Shown piece after piece: positions 39,316 to 48,272 of a stretch of DNA of 64,000 nt (positions are counted from its first letter, which is position 1; each line of letters opens with the position of its first letter). The translations under genes and the position numbers were made by a program. Source of the DNA: Morganella psychrotolerans. Lineage in GTDB: Bacteria > Pseudomonadota > Gammaproteobacteria > Enterobacterales > Enterobacteriaceae. Where the stretch lies: contig NZ_LZEW01000012.1 of the NCBI RefSeq assembly GCF_001676155.1, forward strand, positions 310,001-374,000. Reading direction: 5' to 3'. The notes beneath the pieces were generated by a model that saw nothing but the letters and a program-made list of their open reading frames with translations, did no database searches and was not told the DNA's origin.

Positions 39316-40560
39316 ATGCCTAATATTCATCAGCAATTATCTGTGCATAGCCGGCAGGGGCAGGAACAATCTCCTCCGCCTTTACCACCTAAAACACAGC
39401 ATCAGGGGCGGACGATGGTGTTACAGGCGTCACAAAGCCGTCCTCCTGCACCTTTGCCCCGCCCGGAACATTCTCTTTTTGATAATGTTCCGTTACGCCA
39501 GCATCATACAACTGCGGGTTCAAATCATCGTAATGCGGTGTATGACACTTGCGTACCAACTACCGCCCTTATGCAACCGCCATCCCGCCCGGCACCGGTT
39601 CCTCCGTCACGGGTACATGAATTTATGCAGCCCCCGTCTTTTCATGCACCATCACCGCCATCATCACAGGAACGCGCCAGAATGCCGTTACCGGGAGAGG
39701 GGGCGCATTTATCACTGGCACAACGCAGAGCGGCACCTCAACTGACACCTTTCGTTCCGGATATGAAAACGGGCATGTCGGGAAATGCATTTAAGCAATT
39801 GGAAATAAAAACATCAGACCGGCTTGATCCGGATAATTTTATTGCCAGAACCAATCATCAACGCTTTGGTAATATTGATACCTGCGCAGCAACCCGGTTG
39901 TTTACACCGCAAGGCAAAGGTCTGCCTGCAAACCAAATGAAGGTTGACGGGATAGATCTGGCGATGCGCAGTCAGTACCCTAAACCAGAAGGACTTCGCG
40001 ACCATCTATGTATGCTGGCAGATCAAAAACCGGCGGTATTGGTTGTGCTTTCTTCTGATAAGGATATTGAGGGCAGGAGGCTTCCTGCGTATTTCAAAGA
40101 AAGTGATCAATATAGCGATGTTTCTGTCGCATGCAAATTTAACCCGGCAGCGCGTACTGCAATGGCAGGTAACCTGGAATTGCATAATTACCGGATAGAA
40201 ATAACAGTAAACGGCAAAACAACACCTATATCGGTTATACATGTTAATAACTGGGAAGACTGCACCACCGTTGATTCTTCGGCACTGACGAAACTGGTTT
40301 CAGGTATTAATCAGAAAATTGAGCAGAAGGTTAAACAAGACAGTAGTTACAACCCTCAGCCATTTATTCATTGCAGTGCCGGAATCGGTCGTACCGGCGT
40401 TGTTGCCGGTGCGATGGAAATATTGAAGCCTGGTAATAAGAACACGCCGGAGGAAATAGTTTTGCAACTACGTGAAACCGGTTGTTCAAAAATGGTACAG
40501 ACTTCAGATCAGTTCAATACGCTGATAAATCTGCATAAAGAAGTAAAATCCGGATCTTAA
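39316..40560 (+). CDS. Secreted protein tyrosine phosphatase effector (YopH/SptP-like)
   Basis: 414 aa. The N-terminal 130 residues are disordered and Pro-rich with SH3-ligand-like runs (SPPPLPPK, PAPLPRP, PAPVPPSR) and a YDT tyrosine motif. From about residue 150 comes a PTP domain: the P-loop is HCSAGIGRTG with catalytic Cys353, followed by a Q-loop (MVQTSDQ). The general-acid loop reads WED (Trp313-Asp315) instead of the usual WPD, so the Asp is kept and the Pro is replaced. YopH and SptP use the same fold to dephosphorylate host proteins after injection. Numbering uses the second of two adjacent ATGs, which has better RBS spacing (AAAGGA). Confidence 0.82.
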   Translation: MPNIHQQLSVHSRQGQEQSPPPLPPKTQHQGRTMVLQASQSRPPAPLPRPEHSLFDNVPLRQHHTTAGSNHRNAVYDTCVPTTALMQPPSRPAPVPPSRVHEFMQPPSFHAPSPPSSQERARMPLPGEGAHLSLAQRRAAPQLTPFVPDMKTGMSGNAFKQLEIKTSDRLDPDNFIARTNHQRFGNIDTCAATRLFTPQGKGLPANQMKVDGIDLAMRSQYPKPEGLRDHLCMLADQKPAVLVVLSSDKDIEGRRLPAYFKESDQYSDVSVACKFNPAARTAMAGNLELHNYRIEITVNGKTTPISVIHVNNWEDCTTVDSSALTKLVSGINQKIEQKVKQDSSYNPQPFIHCSAGIGRTGVVAGAMEILKPGNKNTPEEIVLQLRETGCSKMVQTSDQFNTLINLHKEVKSGS

Positions 40561-40581
40561 AACACCATAAAGGGAGTTACT

Positions 40582-41310
40582 ATGGGACCTGTACAGGGAA
40601 CACAAGGACATCAGGCGATTCAGACCCTGAATAATGATACATACGGCTCAACCGGCAGTAGCAGTTCATCGTCGTATGTCAGTTCATCCGGGATAAAATC
40701 AATCTTATCAAATGCCTGGAATGCCATTAAATCTGCGTTTTCCAATGTGCTTTCGTCATTCGGTAATCACCTCGCCGGACAGCAGGGCAGCGCAAAACCG
40801 GGCAGAGAAATAACCATAGATATGGCTTCGCGTCCGCTTCCGCAGATTCCCGGAAAAGCGGCTGAAAGTGAGTATGCGGAAATTAGCTTCGGTACGGCTG
40901 AACAGGCTGTAGTAAAAACAACACAGGAATTGTTATCACGGTCACTGCCGCCGATTCCTGTGGACGATGACGGAGGTCACTACGCAGCAGCCAATTTTGA
41001 CGGGGAGTCACAGGAACTACCTGTGCTACGTGATGAATCAACATCTGAACCGATCTATGCCACAGTGAATAAACATGCAGCGCTGAGTGAAGCAGAGCAG
41101 GCAAAAATTAATCTGTGGGAAGGGATAACAGATGGTTGCGGGTCTGAAGCACCGCCGGTGCCGGGGTATACAGACAGAACACCGATTTATACACAGACGC
41201 CGGAGAATGATCTGCGGGGAGAGAGTGATTACGCCGATCCGCGTGAATTACTGTTTGGTGAAGACATGCTGCGGCAGCGTTATATGAGTGAAATGATGAA
41301 AAATCAGTAA
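40582..41310 (+). CDS. EPIYA-like tyrosine-motif protein, candidate type III effector
   Basis: 242 aa, 21 bases after the phosphatase gene with a GGGAG RBS. No signal peptide and largely disordered. Five spaced acidic tyrosine motifs: SEYAEI (Tyr98), GHYAAA (Tyr134), an exact EPIYA followed by TV (Tyr159), TPIYTQ (Tyr203) and SDYADP (Tyr217). These alternate with Pro-rich LPQIPG, LPPIPV and PPVPGY ligand-like stretches. A short amphipathic segment at 35-60 may touch membrane or chaperone. EPIYA effectors (CagA, Tir, LspA) are phosphorylated by host kinases and recruit SH2 proteins. The adjacent phosphatase suggests a counter-acting pair. Function is inferred from motifs only. Confidence 0.65.
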   Translation: MGPVQGTQGHQAIQTLNNDTYGSTGSSSSSSYVSSSGIKSILSNAWNAIKSAFSNVLSSFGNHLAGQQGSAKPGREITIDMASRPLPQIPGKAAESEYAEISFGTAEQAVVKTTQELLSRSLPPIPVDDDGGHYAAANFDGESQELPVLRDESTSEPIYATVNKHAALSEAEQAKINLWEGITDGCGSEAPPVPGYTDRTPIYTQTPENDLRGESDYADPRELLFGEDMLRQRYMSEMMKNQ

Positions 41311-41316
41311 CAGATT

Positions 41317-41355
41317 AAATACCCCGTGCAATGATAGTTGAACGGGGTATTTTTA
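41317..41355. terminator. Bidirectional terminator between effector operon and eamA
   Basis: AAATACCCCGT / ACGGGGTATTTTT stem separated by a 14-base loop; T-run on the plus strand, A-run on the other. Confidence 0.82.
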
Positions 41356-41363
41356 CCTGTGTA

Positions 41364-42278
41364 TCAGGATACGTTTCGCGGACGGATAATCATAGACACC
41401 AGCCGCTTGCCAAACACAGTCAAAATCAGCCCTGCCATAATAAAGCCAAGACCGGCGAACTGCATCATGGTGATGGTTTCACCCAGCAACAGCGCGCTAC
41501 TGGCAATCCCCGCGAACGGTACGAGTAAGGCAAAGGGTGTGACCCGCCAGGTTTCATAGCGACCTAATAAACGGCTCCATAATGTGTAACCGACAAAGGT
41601 GGAGAGATAGGCAAGATACATAATCGCGCCCACGGTCAGCAGGCTGATATGAGAGATGCTGCTGATAATCGCGTCCGCACCTTCAACATACAGTGACATC
41701 AGAAGAAACGGGATAATCGGCACCAGTGCGCTCCATGCCACCAGGGACATTCCGTTACAGTCCGGCGTTTCTTTCATAATCAGTCGGTTGCAGATATTAC
41801 CACATGCCCAGGAAAAGCCGCCCGCCAGAGTCATCATCAGCGCCATAAAAGGAATATCTGTCAGGCTGCCGGAATCTCCGCCTTTTGCCAGCACAGTCAG
41901 ACCAACAACCGCGACAATAATACCAACCACCTGGCTGAATTTAAGTGACTCTTTGAGGATCAACCCGCCGAGCACGATAGTGAAAAAAACCTGAGACTGG
42001 AGTACGACAGAGGCAATACCAGCCGGCATTCCGGCTTTTACGGCACTGAATAAAAACGCAAACTGACCGAAGCAGATTGTCAGACCGTAGATAACCAGGC
42101 GATTGAGGGCAATTTTCGGGCGCGGAATAAAAAATACGGCAGGGATCGCCACAAACAGAAAGCGCAGCATACCGAGGAATAATGGCGGAATACCGGTTAC
42201 CCCCACTTTAATGACCACGAAATTCACCCCCCAAATCACGGCAACCAGCAGGGCGATTAAAATATCATTAACTTTCAT
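41364..42278 (-). CDS. eamA: EamA (YdeD) family amino-acid metabolite exporter
   Basis: 304 aa (E. coli 299), ten membrane segments in two EamA repeats. WGVNFVVIKVG, FSWACGNICNRLIM and LLGRYETWRVTPFALLVPF match E. coli EamA closely. It exports O-acetylserine and cysteine-pathway metabolites. Single gene with an ERIC element about 100 bases upstream. Confidence 0.92.
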   Translation of the reverse strand: MKVNDILIALLVAVIWGVNFVVIKVGVTGIPPLFLGMLRFLFVAIPAVFFIPRPKIALNRLVIYGLTICFGQFAFLFSAVKAGMPAGIASVVLQSQVFFTIVLGGLILKESLKFSQVVGIIVAVVGLTVLAKGGDSGSLTDIPFMALMMTLAGGFSWACGNICNRLIMKETPDCNGMSLVAWSALVPIIPFLLMSLYVEGADAIISSISHISLLTVGAIMYLAYLSTFVGYTLWSRLLGRYETWRVTPFALLVPFAGIASSALLLGETITMMQFAGLGFIMAGLILTVFGKRLVSMIIRPRNVS

Positions 42279-42374
42279 ATCAGGTATTTATCTCTCTTTT
42301 ATTATTTTGATAATACACGGAGCCACGCGCATTATCAGGCGGGAAAGAGTAGCAAAATTAAGTCTTTATCATTG

Positions 42375-42501
42375 TATACCCTTATTCATTCAAACTGCAG
42401 GTTCGTTGGCTGCACTCAGCCAGCCGGGTCACATAGTTTATCTATGTTCCCAGTCTGGCTTCCTTTGCCGCCTGCCTGCATCTTGAATGACGTTGAGTAT
42501 A
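42375..42501. repeat. ERIC-like repeat, full length
   Basis: 127 bp, TATACCCTTATTCATT to CGTTGAGTATA, with the central GGGTCACATAGTTTATCTATG. Opposite orientation to the copies at 11706 and 54943. Confidence 0.9.
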
Positions 42502-42693
42502 GAGCAGCGCCCCGGAACCGATATCGACAATCAGGGCGAAATTATTCGTAAACTGTTATGAAATACGGAAAAAACCGGGGCAGAGATGATTGATCACCAT
42601 CATCATATACTTCTTTATCACAGTTATAATTCATCATGCAATTGTAAAGTTCCTGCCGGTGTCAGTGTCATCACCTGATAACGGTGATAAAAG

Positions 42694-42710
42694 TTCGACA
42701 TTTTTGACGA
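42694..42710. promoter_or_regulatory. Candidate HyfR/FhlA site upstream of fdhF
   Basis: TTCGACATTTTTGACGA, about 105 bases before the -24 element, shares TTCGACA with the sites before hyf and hydN. Confidence 0.6.
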
Positions 42711-42815
42711 GTCCGTCCACACCGTCGCCCGTCACAGTCACTAATTATAAAAACAAGATAAAAATAATACAAAAACATTCAATGGGTTAAGGAAATTCGG
42801 TTTAAATCTTAAAAC

Positions 42816-42831
42816 TGGCATAAACCCTGCA
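42816..42831 (+). promoter_or_regulatory. Sigma-54 promoter of fdhF
   Basis: TGGCATAAACCCTGCA: -24 TGGCA and -12 TGCA with correct spacing, 59 bases before the fdhF start. Confidence 0.85.
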
Positions 42832-42889
42832 TGATTAGTGGCGATAAGGCGGTATTTATCCGCTAAGATACGATATAGGAGCAATGTTG

Positions 42890-45043
42890 ATGGAAAAAAT
42901 CATCACCGTCTGCCCGTATTGCGCCTCTGGTTGTAAAATTAACCTGAAGGTGGAGAACGGGAAGATCATTGGCGCGGAGGGCGCAAATGGTCACACTAAT
43001 GAAGGAGAGCTCTGCCTGAAAGGGTATTACGGCTGGGACTTCATTCATGACACCAAGATTTTAACCCCCCGCTTAAAAAGTCCGATGATCCGCCGCGAAC
43101 GCGGTGGAAAACTGGAACCGGTTTCCTGGGAAGAGGCGATTGAGTTTGCCAGTTCCCGTCTGTTGGCTATCAAAGAGAAGTACGGCCCGAAAGCGATTAT
43201 GACTACCGGGTCATCCCGTGGTCCGGGTAATGAAGCTAACTTTGTGATGCAAAAATTCGTACGTGCAGCGGTCGGTAGTAATAATATCGACTGCTGTGCG
43301 CGTGTCTGACACGGCCCTTCGGTTGCAGGTCTGCAGCGTTCGGTCGGTAATGGCGCAATGAGTAATTCAATCGTTGAGATTGAAGATACCAAATGTATTT
43401 TTGTCTTCGGTTACAATGCCGCAGACTCACACCCTATCGTCGCCCGTCGTATTCTTAAAGCGAAAGAGAAAGGTGCCCAGATTATTGTTTGTGATCCGCG
43501 TTATATTGAAACTGCGCGTATTGCAGATATTCACTTACCACTGAAAAACGGCTCTAACATTGCGCTTATCAATGCATTCGCGCATGTTATTATCGAAGAG
43601 AATCTGCAAGATAAAGCCTTTATCGATGTACATACAGAGCAATTCGATACGTATCGCGAGTTAGTTGCGCCATACACACCGGAATCAGTGGAAGCGACAA
43701 CCGGTCTTAAAGCCGATGATATCCGCAGAACTGCCCGCATGTATGCGAAAGCTGAAAATGCCGTCATTCTGTGGGGTATGGGTGTTACGCAGTTCTATCA
43801 GGGTGTGGAAACTGTCCGCGCACTGACCAGTCTGGCGTTACTGACCGGTAACATGGGTAAACCGCATGTCGGTGTCGGCCCTGTCCGTGGTCAGAATAAC
43901 GTTCAGGGTGCCTGTGATATGGGCGCACTGCCGAATACACTGCCGGGTTATCAGTATGTGGAAGATAAAGCATCACTGGAGAAATTCGCCAAATTCTGGG
44001 GCATTGATAAAATGCCGGAAGAATTAGGTATTCCGTTAAGTGAAGTTCCGCACTTTATTGATGAGGGCGTGCTGAAAGCACACTACGTGATGGGTGAAGA
44101 TCCGCTTCAGACTGAGCCGGATCTGGCAACTATCCGTCGTACCTTCGACAAACTGGAACTGCTGATAGTCCAGGATATCTTTATGACCAAAACGGCGGCA
44201 ATTGCTGACGTTATTTTCCCTGCCACATCCTGGGGTGAACATGAAGGTGTTTATACGGCAGCGGATCGCGGCTTCCAGCGCTTCTATAAAGCGGTTGAGC
44301 CGGTCGGTGATGTGAAAAAAGACTGGGAAATTATCAGTCTGATGTCCACCGCGATGGGTTACCCGATGCACTACAATAACACCAAAGAGATTTGGGATGA
44401 GTTACGTGAACTCTGCCCTATCTATTATGGTGCGACGTACGAAAAAATGGCAGATCTCGCGTATATCCAGTGGCCGTGCCGTGACGTTGATGACAGTGAC
44501 CAGGGAACAGAATACCTGTATGACGGCGGGCAGTTTGATACCCCGAACGGCAAAGGGCAGTTCTATACCTGTGACTGGCATCCGCCGATTGACAAACTGA
44601 GTGATGAATATCCGATGGTACTGGCAACAGTCCGCGAAGTCGGTCACTACTCTTGTCGTTCAATGACCGGTAACTGTAAAGCACTGGCTGCACTGGCAGA
44701 TGAACCTGGTTTTGTTCAGATCAATACAGCTGATGCGAAAGAGCTGGGCATTAAAGATCAGGAACTGGTTTGGGTGTCATCCCGTCAGGGTAAAGTTATC
44801 ACCCGTGCGAACGTCAACGATCGTCCTAACAAAGGGGCGATTTACATGACTTACCAGTGGTGGATTGGTGCGTGTAATGAGCTGGTGGCAGAAAACCTCA
44901 GCCCGATTACCAAAACACCGGAATATAAATACTGTGCGGTGCGCATTGAACCTATTGCGGATCAGCATAAGGCTGAACATTATGTTGTTCAGGAATATAC
45001 CGCTATTAAACGCCGTCTGCGTGAAGCAGCGGAAGGGTGTTAA
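42890..45043 (+). CDS. fdhF: Formate dehydrogenase H, selenocysteine-containing
   Basis: One gene of 718 codons with an in-frame UGA at codon 140 (43307-43309) read as selenocysteine: CCARV-Sec-HGPSVAG, exactly as in E. coli FdhF. It oxidises formate to CO2 and passes electrons to the Hyf hydrogenase. The N-terminal [4Fe-4S] ligands are in CPYCASGC and the GELCLKGYYGWDF block; molybdopterin-binding segments follow (TGSSRGPGNEAN, GPVRGQNNVQGACDMG, MTYQWWIG). The ATG at 42890 is chosen because AGGAG lies 8 bases upstream; the ATG at 42884 is too close to it. A naive ORF caller would split this gene in two. Confidence 0.97.
43307..43346 (+). promoter_or_regulatory. UGA codon and bacterial SECIS hairpin of fdhF
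   Basis: Immediately after the UGA, CACGGCCC and the GGTTGCAGGTCTGC apical part match the E. coli fdhF SECIS element that binds SelB. The loop GGTCT and the bulged T are kept; differences are confined to the lower stem. Confidence 0.88.
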
Positions 45044-45063
45044 TTCCGTCGTCGTAATATGAT

Positions 45064-45103
45064 AAAAAAACCAGCGCTCAGAAATGACCGCTGGTTTTTT
45101 TAT
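45064..45103 (+). terminator. Terminator of fdhF
   Basis: AACCAGCG / CGCTGGTT stem with a 12-base loop and T-run. 45104-45286 is AT-rich with no gene seen. Confidence 0.88.
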
Positions 45104-45286
45104 TTTCTATAATTTAATTATTAAACTAACAATTAAACGGTATTAATTCAGTTTCTGATTTCTGGTAACAATGTCGTGCATAAAGAATAAATGAACATAT
45201 TGCGACAGGTATTTTGTTTAATTGCGAAATACTTTTTCTTGAGACGCATTCTTATTTAAAAAATCATTATAAAAACAAATATCAGA

Positions 45287-46924
45287 TTAATGATTATCTT
45301 CTTCAAATATATCCTGTACGGAAATACCTAACCGTTGCATGCGGGATAATAACGTGGTGCGTTTCAGTCCCAGACGCGTTGCGGCTCCCCGCGCCCCGGC
45401 GACCACACCATTGGTGGCTTTCAGTGCATCAATAATCCGGTCCCGCTCTTCATCATCATTTTCCGGTGCGGTGGTCTGCATCCGTTTTTCCAGTGAACTT
45501 GGTGTTTCAAGCGCCGTTTTCAGGCGGGAAAGCTTTGGGATATTAAGCTCATGCAGCTGAATATTCAGTGTGTTACCGCGTGTAAGGATAACCGCCCGCT
45601 CAATCACATTTTCCAGCTCGCGCACATTACCGGGCCACGGATAACGGGCCAGTTTTTCCAGTGAATCGCGGGGAATGCAGTCAATTTTCCGGTTCATCCG
45701 CTGTGCAATTTTTTGTGTGAACCAGGTCGCCAGCAACGGAATATCCTCCGGACGGTCGCGCAGCGGCGGGATCCAGATAGGGAACACATTCAGGCGATAG
45801 TAGAGATCTTCACGGAACTCACGGTCGTCCGTCATGGATTTCAGGTTACGGTTAGTGGCGGCAATCAGCCGGACATCGACCGGGATAACCTTATTACCAC
45901 CGATCCGCTCAATCTCCCGCTCCTGTAATACCCGCAGCAATTTTGGCTGGAGATCTAACGGCATATCACCGATTTCATCCAGGAACAGGGTGCTTTTATC
46001 TGCCATTTCAAAGCGGCCGATATGGGTTGTGGCAGCTCCGGTAAACGCGCCTTTATCATGCCCGAACAGGTCGCTTTCCAGCAATCCTGACGGGATGGCC
46101 GCACAGTTCATTTTAATCATACTGCGGTGATGGCGGGCGCTCAGGCGATGGATTGCCCGGGCGATAAGTTCTTTCCCGGTGCCGGTTTCACCGAGGATAA
46201 GCACGGTGCTGTCACTGTTGGCAACCAGGTCCACCTGCTCAAGAATGTTGCGCATGGCATCACTCTGGAAAATGATTTCACTGAAGCTTTCATTATTATG
46301 AATCTGTTCATTCAGCCACAGATTTTCATGTTTCAGGCTGTCTTTCAGACGGGTAATTTCCCCGTAAGCCGCCGCATTATCGACAGCAATCGCAAACCGG
46401 GCTGCAATTTGTTTCAGTAAATTACAGCTGTCATCCGTGAAAACAGTATTGTTTTCATGGGATAACACCAAAACACCAAGTGGTTTATGGTTAAAGGCCA
46501 GTGGCAGCAGCAGTGTTTCTGACATTCCCTGGGCGCAGACATGCTGATACAGCGGATCTTGCGTTCCGCTGTTGAGTGTCAGGCGCATAGGCTGATTACT
46601 GTCAAGCACCTGCGCCAGATCCGGATGCAGTTCATTCAGATGATACAGTGTTTTCTCAACCGGCTTAGAACGCTGGTAATAGCTTGAATAACAAAGGTAT
46701 ACAGCAGAACTGTAGTTGTCGCACAGTGCAATACTTATCTGGCTCAGTCCGAAAAACCGGTGAATTTCACGCGATACTTCAGCAACTAATCCATCCATCT
46801 CCAGATGGGACAGGACAGAATTTGTGATATCAACCAATATTCTGTACTGGTCACGTTCATGGCGTATGTGTTCGGTCTTTTCAGTATTGTCCACAACGTC
46901 TCCGCTCGTCTTCGTCTTCATCAT
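45287..46924 (-). CDS. hyfR: Sigma-54-dependent formate hydrogenlyase activator, short HyfR/FhlA type
   Basis: 545 aa. A single GAF domain (about 45-190), AAA+ domain (about 215-455; Walker A GETGTGKE, GAFTGA loop that contacts sigma-54, Walker B LFLDEIGDMP) and a Fis-type HTH at the end (GAATRLGLKRTTLLSRMQRLG). E. coli FhlA and HyfR are 692 and 670 aa; the difference is all in the N-terminal sensor, where about 130-150 residues are absent. It should activate the three sigma-54 promoters in this window in response to formate. It lies between fdhF and hydN, transcribed toward fdhF. Confidence 0.9.
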   Translation of the reverse strand: MMKTKTSGDVVDNTEKTEHIRHERDQYRILVDITNSVLSHLEMDGLVAEVSREIHRFFGLSQISIALCDNYSSAVYLCYSSYYQRSKPVEKTLYHLNELHPDLAQVLDSNQPMRLTLNSGTQDPLYQHVCAQGMSETLLLPLAFNHKPLGVLVLSHENNTVFTDDSCNLLKQIAARFAIAVDNAAAYGEITRLKDSLKHENLWLNEQIHNNESFSEIIFQSDAMRNILEQVDLVANSDSTVLILGETGTGKELIARAIHRLSARHHRSMIKMNCAAIPSGLLESDLFGHDKGAFTGAATTHIGRFEMADKSTLFLDEIGDMPLDLQPKLLRVLQEREIERIGGNKVIPVDVRLIAATNRNLKSMTDDREFREDLYYRLNVFPIWIPPLRDRPEDIPLLATWFTQKIAQRMNRKIDCIPRDSLEKLARYPWPGNVRELENVIERAVILTRGNTLNIQLHELNIPKLSRLKTALETPSSLEKRMQTTAPENDDEERDRIIDALKATNGVVAGARGAATRLGLKRTTLLSRMQRLGISVQDIFEEDNH

Positions 46925-47335
46925 TCCTGATCCGACGGTTTGCTCTTAAAAATAATCCTGCTCTGAATAGTTTTAGGTATAAATAAGTTTCAGAGAGGTA
47001 ATAACCATTATTGTAATGACTCTATAAAAAAAAGAATATCGTTGTCTGATTTAAGTTTGATCCAATCCCCTATTTTTCTCCGGGGTGAAAACTTAATATA
47101 TTATGACACATAACGATAAAAACATTATCGTCAAAAATGTCGAATTATGTGACGACTATTTTTAGTATGGTACACAGTTCGACAGCACTATTTATTAATA
47201 CGCTGATTTCACTGGTTTTTAAAAAAAATGCAAAACTGGCACGATGCATGCTTGTTTCCTGATTATTCTAATCAGAAGATGGCTGCACCGGGAATGCCGG
47301 GTGTGAGGTCGTCGTGTATCATTCAGGAGAGTATG
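46925..47335. other. hyfR-hydN divergent regulatory region
   Basis: 411 bases without a gene. Contains TGTCGAATTATGTGACGAC (47138-47156), a second TTCGACA (47178-47184) and a sigma-54 promoter for hydN. An open frame runs upstream of hydN but has no RBS and crosses the promoter. Confidence 0.7.
47237..47252 (+). promoter_or_regulatory. Sigma-54 promoter of hydN-hypA-hypC
   Basis: TGGCACGATGCATGCT, the same form as the hyf promoter (TGGCACG-N4-ATGCT), 84 bases before hydN and 53 bases after the nearer TTCGACA site. Confidence 0.88.
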
Positions 47336-47884
47336 ATGAACCGTTTCATCATTGCAGACCCAAAAAAATGTATTGGCTGTCACACCTGTGAAGTCGCTTG
47401 TGTCGTTGCCCACCAAGAGCAGGAAACCGGTATTGAAACCATGGTTAAGGATGGTTTTTTCCCCCGTATCCATGTGATGAAAGGGTACACTATCAGTACG
47501 GCGGTTGTATGCCGTCAGTGTGAAGATGCGCCGTGTGCCAATGTTTGCCCGAACGGCGCTATCAGTCGTAAAGATGATTTTGTTTATGTCGATCAGTCAA
47601 AATGCATCGGCTGTAAAACCTGTGTTATTGCCTGTCCTTACGGCACAATGGAAGTGATCAGCCGTCCGGTTGCGCAGATGGCCACCGCACTGAATACTAT
47701 CCCGCAGTATCGTGCTGAAGCCCATAAGTGTGATCTTTGTAATACCCGTGCGGGCGGTCCTGCATGTGTGGAAGTATGTCCGACACAAGCATTGATCGTT
47801 GTTGACCGTAATCGTATGGATGAGATTGTAAAAGAGCGTCGTCGGCGTGCAGCATTTGAAATGCCGGCTGACCTGATGTCCTGA
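47336..47884 (+). CDS. hydN: Electron transport protein HydN
   Basis: 182 aa (E. coli 175). Four-cluster ferredoxin: CIGCHTCEVAC, CRQCEDAPCANVCPNGAIS, CIGCKTCVIACP and CDLCNTRAGGPACVEVCP. It supports formate dehydrogenase H activity. The second of two adjacent ATGs is chosen on spacing from AGGAG. First gene of the hydN-hypA-hypC unit. Confidence 0.94.
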   Translation: MNRFIIADPKKCIGCHTCEVACVVAHQEQETGIETMVKDGFFPRIHVMKGYTISTAVVCRQCEDAPCANVCPNGAISRKDDFVYVDQSKCIGCKTCVIACPYGTMEVISRPVAQMATALNTIPQYRAEAHKCDLCNTRAGGPACVEVCPTQALIVVDRNRMDEIVKERRRRAAFEMPADLMS

Positions 47885-47894
47885 GGCCCGGCTG

Positions 47895-48236
47895 ATGCAT
47901 GAAGTTACGTTATGTCAGAATGCGCTTGATATTATTGAACAGCAGGCAAAACAGAGCGGGGCGCAGCGCGTTACCGGCGTCTGGCTTGAACTGAGTACCG
48001 TATCCTGTATTGAAAAGGATGCACTGCATTTTTGTTTTGATATCGTTTGCCGTGATTCGGTGGCGGAAGGTGCTGAGCTGCATGTTACCATTGTACCGGC
48101 ACAAGCCTGGTGTCGTGATTGTCAGAAGACAGTCAGTGTGCCCGGGTTAAGTACCGGGTGTACGCATTGCGGCAGCCATAATCTTCAGGTAGACAGCAGC
48201 GACGCCATGCAGGTGAAGCAAATCGAAATTGAATAG
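47895..48236 (+). CDS. hypA: Hydrogenase nickel-insertion protein HypA
   Basis: 113 aa. Starts with the Ni-binding MHE, and the zinc site is CRDC ... CTHCG. It delivers Ni with HypB to the hydrogenase large subunit; in E. coli HypA serves hydrogenase 3 and HybF the others. It follows hydN by 10 bases. hypB, hypD and hypE are not nearby. Confidence 0.95.
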   Translation: MHEVTLCQNALDIIEQQAKQSGAQRVTGVWLELSTVSCIEKDALHFCFDIVCRDSVAEGAELHVTIVPAQAWCRDCQKTVSVPGLSTGCTHCGSHNLQVDSSDAMQVKQIEIE

Positions 48237-48272
48237 TCCCGTAAGGGCATTTTAGCAAATCAGGAGCCGGTT

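Larger units (their letters stand above)
42279..42889. other. eamA-fdhF divergent intergenic region
   Basis: It holds the eamA promoter, an ERIC (42375-42501), the fdhF activator site and sigma-54 promoter. The stretch 42502-42690 contains no gene that I can support. Confidence 0.7.

Noticed and set aside
43358..45043. Separate second half of formate dehydrogenase as its own gene
   Set aside because: The break is a selenocysteine UGA with a SECIS, not a gene boundary.
47228..47335. Longer N-terminus for HydN
   Set aside because: It crosses the sigma-54 promoter and lacks an RBS; homology starts at MNRFIIAD.
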